Source of the DNA: Motacilla alba alba
Taxonomy: Eukaryota; Chordata; Aves; Passeriformes; Motacillidae
Reading direction: 5' to 3'
Assembly: GCF_015832195.1 (NCBI RefSeq)
Contig: NC_052027.1
Span: 10,784,149-10,848,148 of the forward strand
DNA: 64,000 nucleotides
Shown: in pieces, positions 24,901-34,668 of the stretch
Position numbering within the stretch: position 1 is the stretch's first letter
Layout of the letters: the number at the start of each line of letters is the position of its first letter
Notes under the pieces: model-generated
Told to the model about the DNA's origin: nothing
Databases searched by the model: none
What the model saw: only the letters and a program-made list of their open reading frames with translations
Program-made: the position numbers and the translations under genes

Positions 24901-26229
24901 CAGAAACAAAGTGTGTGATTCTTCTGGGCAGCACTGGGAGATGTCTTGAGGGGAAAAAGCCTAGGTCAGGTCTAAATCTCAATTTGGATCTGGCACTAAT
25001 TCCTCACACAAAGATGCTTCACCCCAGCTCCCCTTCCCCTTCCCTTCCCCTCAGGATTCTCACATTGAATTTTCACAGTCTGTCTGCCCTGACCCAGGTT
25101 TATGGCCACAACACATTGCAGGCAGTGAGACACACCACCTCCCCCAGTGGAAAACTAAAATAAGGATAAGACAGAAACTGCTCCAAGTAGCCATGATAGA
25201 GGTCTAATGAGACATCTGCCATGACAGCTTTTCTATGTACCCTGTCTTGGTTTTAAAAGGCCACTTGCCTTGCATAAGTAGCTGCTGTTTTGTAAAGCAA
25301 GTGTATATGATGCAGACACTCCTCGTGCTTCCTCAGGGTACAATTACTTTCTTATCTGTCTTGTACTGCTGTTTCTCTGCAGCTGAAGTAAGTTCTCCAG
25401 TGTGAGACTGTAGGGTTAATCTTTTGAGTGGGGAAAGTTAAAAGGGCTGGAGAAAAGCATGGCAGCCTAAGAGAGCAAAGAGCAAGGGGGTGACATCTTG
25501 GCGGGCAGAGACGAGGAGTAAGGTGTTCCTGAAAGACAACCTTCACATTTCCCATCAGTGCTGACTCATAAAATGTCAGGTTCATTAAAGGTGAAATACA
25601 CACAAACCAGAACTTGAGCAGTTTCATACTTGGCAAAGCATCTATGCAATTGGCTTTTCCCCTGCATCTTGAAACTTCCAAGTCTTCTGAGTCAAGAGTA
25701 TCAAAATAATTTGATATTAAAATGTGTCATCCAGTTAATAAAAGCATAGTTGAAGGCTACATTTTATTTATTATTCAAATTACTCAGTAGCAGTTTGAGA
25801 CCTTGACTGCAACACAGCCCTGCTTAGAACTCAAGAGGCAAGTCCCTTCTGCTCCAACCCCAGGGAGTGCCACATCACGGGGGGGTTTCAGAGGACACAG
25901 AGTTCTAGGTCTGGGATCCTGTTGATTCCCCTGCCTTCCTGACTACCTTTGACATGCCTTTGCAGAGCCTCCTCTCACAGACCACTGGCAAACACTGCAG
26001 GAGAGGGAGCCCAGAGCTCAGATCGCTTGAGACAGTCTCCAGCCACTCAGTGTCACTGCTGTTCCTTAATCACAAATCATCCCTTTTCTGCTTTTATAGC
26101 AGGCACACTGCCGTGCTCCCTGCCCACCAACACTCCTGTTCCAGGTGTGGCACAGCACAGCACTCTGCCTGCGGCTATCCTGGTGTCTCCTGATGGTTTC
26201 CACAACATATTTGCTCTATTTTCAAAGCC
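21961..26229. other. Non-coding unique sequence, no gene seen
   Basis: No exon or RNA gene is supported. Simple sequence includes an AGC run near 22509-22525, an 11-12 nt T run near 24726-24737, and a CCCTT/CCTTCC pyrimidine tract at 25029-25051. Confidence 0.5.
25029..25051 (+). repeat. CCTTC-type pyrimidine tract
   Basis: A short polypyrimidine simple repeat made of variants of CCCCTTCC. It has mirror-repeat character, so it could form triplex DNA, but it is short. Confidence 0.7.
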
Positions 26230-26730
26230 CTTTCTTAAGCCGCTTTGAATTCCCTTTGTGTTTAAAGATCTGCTTTGCTCTGCGAGCTCCGTGCACCCTC
26301 ACCAGCCAGGTTTTAAAAGCAAGGCCGTCGCTGGAAGTTGTCATTGATACGTGATGCAGAACAAAATCCAGCTCGCTCGAATGCAGCTAGATTGGCTCAG
26401 CAGGGCTGACAATGGATGAACTGGGTCTTATCAGCGGCGGGAGCAGATAGAACACGGGAGCAGCGTGCAGGGAGCAGATAGCAGCTCTGCGAGAGCAGAC
26501 AGACAGGCTGCTGATAGTGCAGCAGTGGGGGCAAGGTATCATTCTTATTCCCTGGCTGGGTTTGAGGCCGTTGTTTCAAAGCTGGCACCTTTCGGACCAC
26601 AGCCACTGCATTAATGGGGGAAAGAAGCACAAGTGATGGACAACTCAACGGAGCAGTGTTGTGATGAAAGGTCTCAGCGGGGCGCGTCTGTCCAAATGAG
26701 CCACTGCCTCCCCGCACGATTTATTCCTTG
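26230..26730. promoter_or_regulatory. CpG-retaining candidate regulatory element
   Basis: About 500 bp with CpGs kept at many places ('ctgcgagctccg', 'gccgtcgc', 'agctcgctcgaa', 'cagcggcggg', 'gcggggcgcgtc', 'ccgcacgat') against a CpG-poor background. It also carries four GAGCAG words within about 60 bp (26441-26501), two followed by ATAG. It has no convincing reading frame. It could be an enhancer or the first exon and promoter of a non-coding RNA. Confidence 0.35.
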
Positions 26731-29379
26731 CTCCAAATGCATTTGTTGGATTTAACGACAAGTTGGTGGCATTTCTGCAATTAATCCTATCAAAGGGAGG
26801 TAATTTTACACAGGGCTGGTCCCATATTTCCTAGGCTGTGTTTTTGTTTATGAGGAGAGGGGCTGCCAGCTGTCTCCTAAGTCTGGGCACTAGAGTTCAT
26901 GGAAAGGAACTGTGGGTTGTTAACCAAGTGTCCTCTCCTGACATCTGAAAGCAGCACAGCTAAAAAATACAACCTCAGATTGTCCTAACAAGCAATCTCC
27001 AAACTGTAAATATGCAACAGTGAGAGAAAGTATTTCTTTACCAGTGAAACACTTTAATGAGTGGATGGCTCAGCAAATCTTTTATGCAGCTGCTTTCCCT
27101 GCTGCAGATACTGAGATTTATGGTAGGAAGGGAGGGGAGTTAACAACCAGCCAGGGAACTGCAGTTCCTGTATACTGAGGTTCCACCTCATGCTCCAGTT
27201 TGACTGGTCTGATCTTTCTGCAACACTCCTTGGATAAATCATTAATGGTCCCATTTGCTGGGGTCTTTGGGATGGGAATGGAAGCAGCTCACAGCGCCAG
27301 AAATCATGACTTGGCTAAGCAAGAAGGAACAATCCATCCTTCTGATAAGTGTACTGATGACACATATCCAAAGACTTCAGATATGGAGTGCTCTTTGAAT
27401 AGTGATGAGCTCATTTGGAGAAAGAGAGAATCAATGGAGATTATGTATCTTTGCAATTCTGAGCTTTTCTATATTCTCCTCCAATGGAGAGGTTCCTAAG
27501 CTCTTTATCCTTCTGTCCAATTAATGACATTTCTAATGAATACTTAGAACCAAAACCAAAATCACAATAGCTGGTGGAATGGGGATCCAAAAGAAACAAT
27601 CTTCTTTCATGACAGTGGTGGACTAGGAGGCAAAAGAATCAGCATTTTCAGAGGGTCCTTCCTAAAGATCACAACCTCCAAAGAAAAAGCCTGTTTGCAG
27701 AGCAGGATCCTCAGACATGCAATTAAACAGCAATACAAACAAACAAACAAACTACAAAATAACCCAAACAAAAATTAACTTTACAAACCAGCACATTCTC
27801 AACTGATTCACAAACCCTCTGAGCAGATCCTTGAGGCACTTTTGCTGTCATGATAAAATTTTCACTTTCCTTGGACCCGAGTTCCCAGCTGGAGGAGAAA
27901 GCTCACACCCTGACTTGGCCTTTGGCAGCAATGCATTCATCTGGAAAATCTGCTGTATCAGAGACAGTGTAGAGCAATTTTTGTTATGACACCACATCTT
28001 ATTTTGAGCAATTTAATAGTCATAAACTGAGCAACAGTTATCTTCTGATTTGAAAATAAAATGACTCTAGAAACTGTGGCTGTTACCACACTTTGGTGTT
28101 GCAGACTGAGCCATTCAGTCTGTTAGTCGTTGGGAAAAGATTTATCTAAGATCATCTCCAAAAGCATTTTCCGATTGATACTTCTTTTCAAAGGCTCTGA
28201 AGACAGACCAGCCAGACACAGAGATTTGATGAAAGCTCCTGGAGGAATGTGAAGGTCTTGCTGCTGAGGACACACAGATGAACACATCAGCAGAATACAT
28301 AAGATGCTTTGCACCTTTCTTATTTATCCAAAAAGCTATTTTTGTTTATTAAAACCTAGTTACTAGCTGCATCTTGCCAATAACCTGGAGTGCTTGCTTG
28401 GTTAATTTAAGCAAGCAGAGCTTTGACAAAGTAATTTTACCATCCTCGGGGATCTGCCAGCTTATGCCGGTCTTCACTATTTCAGATGAAATTGAGTTAA
28501 TTTTCACTGAAATTGCTTCTTAGCATACAAACACATTCCCCATCATTGCAAGCTTATGCCTCTGCAGCTCTATTATTCTTTAATTTACACAACCCAGCAG
28601 CGAGGGATTAATGCCTGAGACATACAAAAGGCTACAGTGTGGAGAGGAGAAGGCAAGGAGAGAGAGGGAGAGAGTGGAGCTCTGCAGGGAATAGGTAATG
28701 GGGTTTCAGTTTTATAGTCAAAACATTTAAAGTCCGGCATTAATACGGAGTCAACTCTTGTTGTCCTTTGGCTCTGGAAACACGTCGTCCAAAGTCTCAA
28801 GGCAGAAAACCTCTCAGATGCTCAGTCAAGCCAGAGGTGATGGCAGCTCCCTGCAGGATTGCCAGGCTGAGAGGGCATTCACTGGGCTGCTACAAACAGC
28901 TCCACATCAGGAGCTGACTGCAGGCAGTCGAGGCAATGTGGAGCAGAACTGCAGGGGAAGGCCAGGCTTTGCCTTTGCATCTTCCACAACATTCTTCCCT
29001 CAAAGAGGAGTTCCCCCTTCCAGCCTCCCCACACTCTGCCATGAAAATGCTGCTGCCAAGGCTCTGGGGATGCCTTCAAATACTCAGAAATTAAAATCAC
29101 GGATTCTCATAAGCATCCAGACAAAAAAATATAACTAGAGCCAAAGCACCTGCAAATGGGTGGAAAAGGGGGATTCCACTATCTGGCTTTTCCAGAGAGA
29201 ACTGGCAGAAGCACCAAGTTCAGCAGTCCTTGTAAAGTCTCTGGTGAGATTTTAAAGTAGCTGCATTTTAAGCTAGTCCCAGCTGATGATTGATCAGAAT
29301 AGCAATTATGCTCATTTTTTATGTTATGCCTTCAATTTTGCTTCCTTAATTAAATAGCTAACCATCTCCTCTTTTAATA

Positions 29380-29400
29380 CATACACCTCTGAGGTGTATG
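29380..29400. promoter_or_regulatory. 21-nt palindrome with T-box half-sites
   Basis: CATACACCTC-T-GAGGTGTATG is a perfect inverted repeat with 10-nt arms. Each arm contains ACACCT/AGGTGT, the half-site of T-box factors, arranged as an inverted pair like the palindromic Brachyury site but with a short spacer. The palindrome is read directly; binding is inferred. Confidence 0.4.
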
Positions 29401-32400
29401 CAGGTTATTGGACAAAATATGGCAGTCCTGTATATGTATTGGTATGCACGTAGCACTGTCACAATGGGATGTTTAAATTCCTTATCTCCTTTGAAGGGCT
29501 GCCTTTCTTTTCCCTTCCCCAACTACTACCAGTGCCACATCAGCACCCAGTGCATACCAGGATCCCACTCCACTGCCCATATGTTGTAATCCATGACACA
29601 CCAGGCTGCCTTTCAGGGCTCCTCAGGGAGCATCTTACCCTTCTGGCAATGTCACAGATGTTTGGCTCTGAGTCCAGTGGAAGAAATATTGCTCTTTTTC
29701 CCCAGTTTGCAGCCAGCACTGCACAGCACTGGCCAACACTTCCCAGCACCAGCATGATGACACTTGCCTCTGCCTAACACTAACACCTTAAGCTTCCTTT
29801 ATCTGATAACATTCCCTCCTGAAATTGTCCTGGTTAACAACTGTGGATAGGATAGCAGAGGGAAAGGAAGTCCTCAATGTACCTCACATTGAAGAAAATA
29901 AAAGGAAGTCTGGTTCCCCCCAGAAACAACCTCACTATGTTGCAGTGTTAGCACCTGCTCTGCTGCGCTGCTGGGAAATCCCAGGCGCTGGAGCAAGTCC
30001 TGGTTGAATCCAGGTGTAGGTCATGATAAGAAAGGCTTTGCACTAAAGGCAAACTCATGAGAAACTCCTGTGCAATTAGAGCAAGATCAAATTTGAGAAC
30101 AAGATAAGTGCCCTTCCCATTTGCAGAAAAGGGAAGAGAGGAAAAAGCAGAAAAACATTAATGGACAAACAGTTCCATTGAGATGAGTAGCAAATACTGA
30201 AAATTGGCACTTTCAGCCACGGGCAGTTGGGGTGCAGCAATTATCAGCTGGTGGAAATTCCCTCTGTTGGATCTGCAGGATTTTTTTGTTGAAAAACAGC
30301 CCAAAAAATTTTATTACACCAGTGGTGAAAAGCAGGGTAGCACCAGCAACACACCAGCAACATGCCAACAGTAAGGCTGACTGGGACCAGTGGCTCAGGC
30401 AGGTGTACTTTTTCCTTCCTCTGCCATCCAAGAGCAACTACTGCCATTTTCCCAGCAAAGTTATTTCAGAAATCAACTCCTTTCAGCTCAGCTGAGTTTT
30501 AGCTTCATGCATTTTTATACACTCTCTGCAAGAATGAGAAGGATATTTACATTTTTTAATAAGCCTGACAGTTTGAAAGTAATTGGGGATTTATAATGGG
30601 TTTGTTTAGGTCTTTTTTCCACTTGAATTCCAACTGCTAGTTTTGGGCCTAACAAGCAATATTATCTCTATGGTGATGAGGGAACCTCAACAGGAGGCCC
30701 TGAAGCCAAAGAGGAAAGCACTGGTGTGTTTTGTTTTGTCATGTTTTTTTTTTTCCCTTTGAACCTGCATTTTAAAGCAAAAAGAGCATAACAAAATTTG
30801 AAGCAAGATCAAAATTCCTCCAGCCATCCAGAGCTCATAACTCTGCCTTCTTCCACTGGTTCTCCAAAGAGCACATAAGCCAGTGTCTGATCTCCATTAT
30901 GATGGGTTTTTTTATTCTTGGCAAAGATTTGCATTTATTTGCTCTATTATGGCTCTAAATTATCTCAATCTGATTTTTCTTTTGGGGGAGTCAGGTGTTT
31001 GATGGTAAGGATGGAATTAACCAGCAAAGCTCAAGGTCTGGAATCAGATTCCTGCAGGTAAATCTCAAGGACTCAGTTCTTCATATTCCTAAAATGAAAA
31101 GACAGCTGTTCCCAGTGGAAGAGATAAAGGAGTGAAAGCCAAGAAAGGGTCTGATCCAGCTGTGATTATGGGGTTTGCTGTGGGGACCTCTTATCAAAAC
31201 CTCGGACTCCTGTGGGTCTCTCTGGCCTCCTTGACATTGCTGAGACTGCAGTGCTGATGTGTCCAAGACCCCTCTAGGCAAGGGCTGCTGACATTTCACA
31301 GGTGATAAGCTCTGAGACTAAATTTTAAATCGGGTCCTTGCTTTTTTGTGCTTCAGTTCCAAACCTACTTAAGGGAAGAAAGGACAGTCCCTGTCTTCTG
31401 CAAAAGTAAGGATATAAATGCAACAGAGAACAGCAGGGCTTAGTGTTTAAGTAAGAATTGCCCAACAAAACCCACAAGAAACAGTCATAATGAGGAAAAA
31501 ACCCAACAGGAGTAGCACTGTCACCCTGCTCAGCAGACATCAGCACATGCCTTCATTGCAGTGAAAGTGAGCACCAAGCAATGGTGCCATGGGACATTCC
31601 TGACTTTGTTAAGGACCGAGCCTCTGGTTCAACTCTCTGTGCCTCAGACCTCCAGGGCATGCAGGGCACACCAGATAATCCCTTCTGCACCCCACTGTGC
31701 TGTTCTTCCCTCAGAGCAGCTAAACTGCAAGGAATTACCTTCATGAGCAAAGCAGAGCGGAGATGTTGCCACTGCTCTTGCTTGCTCCTCACTGATGCTT
31801 TGGGCTGACACCCAGGCAAGGCATAGAGCCAAGGGGCAACTTTCCCCAGTGGGTCTCTGGCAAGGGACTGTGTATTCTTATTTCCTTCCCCTGTGGAGCA
31901 AGGAGAGACAAAAAGGACAATGCCTATTCCTAATGTTTCCTTACTCCCACAACCCCAGGAGGGGCTTCTCCAGCAGCAGAGAGAGCTGTTGTGCCTCTCC
32001 TTGCCCTGGCATCTGTGACAATGCCGCCCAGTCCCTGCTGCGCCTTCCCAGCACATCCATCCTGCATCTACAATGATGCTCAGGCCTCTTCTCCATCTGG
32101 GAGGGCAGCTGGCAGCAAGGGGGCTGCAGGCAGGCTGGTGGGACACGTAGGGGGAGGAGTGGGAGAAGAGTCAAAGTCAGGGAGAGGAGATAAAGAGAGA
32201 TGGGATGGGAATGGGAGAAAGGCAGCAGAGATGAGAGGGGAAAGTGGGAAATGAATTGAAATGAGTTAGAAAATTCCAGGCAGATGAGCTTGAGCATTCA
32301 GCAGCTGAGATGTGGGGCCTCATTAGTACAGACCGACTGAAGATAGAGACATTAAGGAAGGAAATGTGTGACTCACGGGGGAAAATGGGAAAAACAGCAC

Positions 32401-32656
32401 ACACCATAGCAGCTGCTCCGTTTACTTCAATTAAAGAACAGCTCAAAGGGTATGTTAAGGGGAAAGGAGGGGGAAGCAAACAAAGGCACAAACAGCAGAA
32501 AAAAAAAAGCCAACCAGATGAAGCAACTGTTACCCCCAAGCATCTAAATGAACTGAGTCAGGTATTTGAATAAGGAGCCAACATTCCCCACCTTGTCCCC
32601 CCCAAATTGTTCAAGCTGCCCAGGGAACCTGGAGCCAGGTACAAGGCAGTGAGCAC

Positions 32657-32694
32657 TCACAAAAGTACTGTGAGCTCAGTCACAAAAGTACTGT
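32657..32694 (+). repeat. Two direct copies of a 15-bp word
   Basis: TCACAAAAGTACTGT occurs at 32657-32671 and again at 32680-32694, a 23-bp period. It is probably a small local duplication. Confidence 0.8.
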
Positions 32695-33084
32695 CCCAGC
32701 TATCAAGTGGGGAAGGGGAAGGCAGTTTGCCTCAGCATAGCTCCATGACACCTGGGGAATGGGCAGGCAGGGCCCTGGCTGCACCTGACCTGCCAGACAC
32801 AGCATCTGAGCAAGGGAGGGAGGACAGCAGCAGGGCATGTTTTAATCACAGCTACAACTCACAGCAGAGCTGTGGTGCCTAAAGAGAAACAAACTGCACT
32901 TGGCTCCAGGATAGTGGGATAGCACTGTGGCAGCCTCTTCATCATCTGGTAGCACCCCAGCTCACCTGTCCCAGGCTTGCTGGCAGCATCAGCCAGAGCC
33001 AGGCAGCCTCTCACAGTTACCTCACGAGTCACCATACCTGGCTGGGATGAAAACACTTCTCTTACCTCCTTCTGTGCTGTATGG

Positions 33085-33089
33085 GGATG
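33085..33089 (+). repeat. Target site duplication, left copy (GGATG)
   Basis: The five bases directly before the LTR element are repeated exactly after it at 36030-36034. A 5-bp duplication is the normal footprint of an integrase-mediated insertion and marks both LTRs as one insertion. Confidence 0.9.
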
Positions 33090-33217
33090 TGTCATGGTTT
33101 GACGCTGGCCCAATGCCAGTGCCCCCATGAAAACCCATTCTTCCCTGGTGTCTGCTGTGAGATGTGATCAGAGACAGAGCAAAGCAGGCCTCCACTTGCA
33201 ACAAAAGGAAAAAAAAC

Positions 33218-33223
33218 TTTATT
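33218..33223 (-). promoter_or_regulatory. Polyadenylation signal AATAAA in left LTR
   Basis: On the minus strand AATAAA is followed by a run of T and the G/T-rich 'ttccttttgttgc', the usual layout at the R/U5 boundary. The same signal lies in the right LTR at 34797-34802. Confidence 0.65.
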
Positions 33224-34030
33224 ATTACACAATTACAATAAAATTAACACACAGAGCAGAATGGAAAACCTTTTAAAACATTTCTCCTCCCCCCACTCAA
33301 TTCTTACAGAATATTACAGAACCTTAGATCTTAATCCAGTCCATCACCCTTCAGATAATCAACTCAGTCCATCTCCACCCTTCAGATAATCACTTCTCAT
33401 TTCATTAAGGAGAGAAGGAGCCCTCCTTGTGCCACCACAGGTAAATCCCCGTCACTCAGCAACTACACGTCGTGACTTCTTCCTTCCATGTTCAGTGCTC
33501 TCACCACTGCACATGGACCAGAGCTGCTCTTAGGGTTTCCCCTTTCAAGGACGCCTTGCCCAGTTCCAGAAGAGAACGACAGTCTCTCTCACCTCATTTT
33601 GGGACACCAGTCCCCCCCAATATTTCACCCCCTGGGGCCGAGGGGTCTCACCATCTCTTCATCACCTGTCGTCTCCGCACACATCACTCCTTTGGCGCAG
33701 CCTCCCCCTAAAATGCAGTCTCTGTATTACAGGAGAGGTTCTATCCATGGCTAATACAAGAAAAGTCCAGCCAAAAGCCACTCCATCATCTCCTCCACCT
33801 AGGATTCTCTCAGCTTCTCCCAGTCTTTCTTCACTTGCACCCCTCTGCATCACACTTGCGCATTCCTTCTTATCCGTCTCTCTCCTCTCTCTCAGCTCCC
33901 GGAGGATCAACATTTGCAAGGTTTCCACCTTCCGCAGAAGGGTTAAAATCACAGTCTCTGCTCATTACGAACTCCCACACCAGTTCCGCACTCTTCACTG
34001 GGCACGGTTCCCATTGCCTCGGCCCGGCCG

Positions 34031-34054
34031 GTGCTATCACGTCCAAGATAGCAC
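34031..34054. repeat. 8-bp hairpin in LTR GC-rich block
   Basis: GTGCTATC and GATAGCAC are perfect inverted copies separated by eight bases, in the GC-rich part of the LTR. The same structure is in the right LTR at 35610-35633. It would form a stable stem in the element RNA. Confidence 0.75.
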
Positions 34055-34354
34055 TGGCACCTCTCTCTCTCTCTCTCGAGGAGGGGGGGGGGGGGGGGCT
34101 GCCCACTGCTTCTCTGAGTTCCTCCACCCCTCCGTCTCTGTGGGGAACTCACTCTTATCCAAGCCATCGCCTCCCGTCTCCGGCCCATGGCTCCGGCCTA
34201 CCTCCCCCGGCCGCGTGGCCTTCCCCTCCCCCGCCCAGCCCGAAGCTGGGCAGGGGAGGTCTGAACTCTTCCATCCACCGGAACCAAGAGGACGTTCCCG
34301 TTGGGAGCTCTCGCTTTTAACCCCCTGTGTTCTCAGAGGCGGATCCATATCCTC

Positions 34355-34409
34355 AATGGTCAAACCAGGTGCCAATATCCACATCTGGGCACTTATTGGT
34401 TTGACCATT
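34355..34409. repeat. 13-bp inverted repeat within LTR, echoing the LTR termini
   Basis: AATGGTCAAACCA at 34355-34367 and TGGTTTGACCATT at 34397-34409 are perfect inverted copies around a 29-nt loop that itself contains GTGCC/GGCAC. The core TGGTTTGA is also present at both LTR ends (33095-33102 and, inverted, 34436-34443). The right LTR has the same hairpin at 35936-35990. Confidence 0.85.
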
Positions 34410-34448
34410 ACCACCTCCCAAAAACTCATTTCCTCTCAAACCACGACA

Positions 34449-34464
34449 TTCCACCCTTCGCCTC
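34449..34464 (-). promoter_or_regulatory. Polypurine tract of LTR element
   Basis: Directly before the left LTR, the minus strand reads AGAGGCGAAGGGTGGAA, purine-rich with two pyrimidine interruptions. This is the position and composition expected of the plus-strand DNA primer site. Confidence 0.6.
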
Positions 34465-34641
34465 TGAGAACACATTAAAATTCTATTAAAACAACATTAA
34501 ACACACTCCTACCAAAACCATAACTTACACTACATCTCTATTCTTAGAATTCTGTTACCAATCTACTTTAACCTACTACATGCTTTGCTCTTATCTCTCT
34601 TTGATCCCATCTCACAGTCTCATCTCATCTCTGACCCAAAA

Positions 34642-34664
34642 TTCGATTCCCGGTCAGGGAACCA
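34642..34664 (-). promoter_or_regulatory. Primer binding site for tRNA-Glu
   Basis: The plus strand carries 23 nt equal to the 3' end of vertebrate tRNA-Glu including CCA (ends GGTCAGGGAACCA). The minus strand is therefore its complement and starts TGGTTCCCTGACC, four bases after the right LTR. This fixes the orientation of the element and names its primer. The tRNA match is from memory of the vertebrate gene. Confidence 0.9.
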
Positions 34665-34668
34665 AAAA

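Larger units (their letters stand above)
26731..33084. other. Non-coding unique sequence, no gene seen
   Basis: Contains a short (CAAA)n run at 27734-27752, a purine-rich GA tract at about 28645-28680, a T-rich stretch at about 30722-30757, a purine-rich tract at about 32157-32270, and a 21-nt palindrome at 29380-29400. The longest frame (minus strand, 31553-32146, 197 codons) resembles no protein family I know. Confidence 0.5.
33090..34448 (-). repeat. Left LTR (3' LTR in element orientation)
   Basis: 1359 bp. On the minus strand it runs from TGTCGTGG (34448) to CCATGACA (33090). It carries a GC-rich block (about 34010-34290), a (CT)8 run followed by 16 G at 34083-34098 on the plus strand, hairpins at 34031-34054 and 34355-34409, and a polyadenylation signal. 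Two TATA-like words on the minus strand are candidates for the promoter: TTTTAAAAGG near 33269-33279, about 50 bp before the polyadenylation signal and so giving a short R region, or TTAAAAG near 34314-34320, which would give a very long R. The first is more conventional. Confidence 0.93.
34449..34668 (-). mobile_element. 220-bp interior of the LTR element
   Basis: The whole sequence between the LTRs. On the minus strand it starts (34668) with four T, then the primer binding site, and ends (34449) with the purine-rich tract. The centre is AT-rich and pyrimidine-rich on the plus strand. There is no open frame and no packaging signal I can identify. The length fits a terminal-repeat-in-miniature or deletion-derived non-autonomous element. 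Confidence 0.88.

Noticed and set aside
31553..32146. 197-codon minus-strand frame
   Set aside because: Cys, Ser and Trp-rich composition typical of non-coding GC-richer DNA. No domain is recognised.
33747..34478. 243-codon plus-strand frame across the left LTR
   Set aside because: It is antisense to the retroelement, runs through CT and G simple repeats, and its right-LTR counterpart is altered by the 2-base G-run difference.
34642..34664. Fragment of a processed tRNA-Glu pseudogene on the plus strand
   Set aside because: Only the last 23 nt including CCA are present, and they lie exactly four bases from the LTR, which is the expected primer binding site position.
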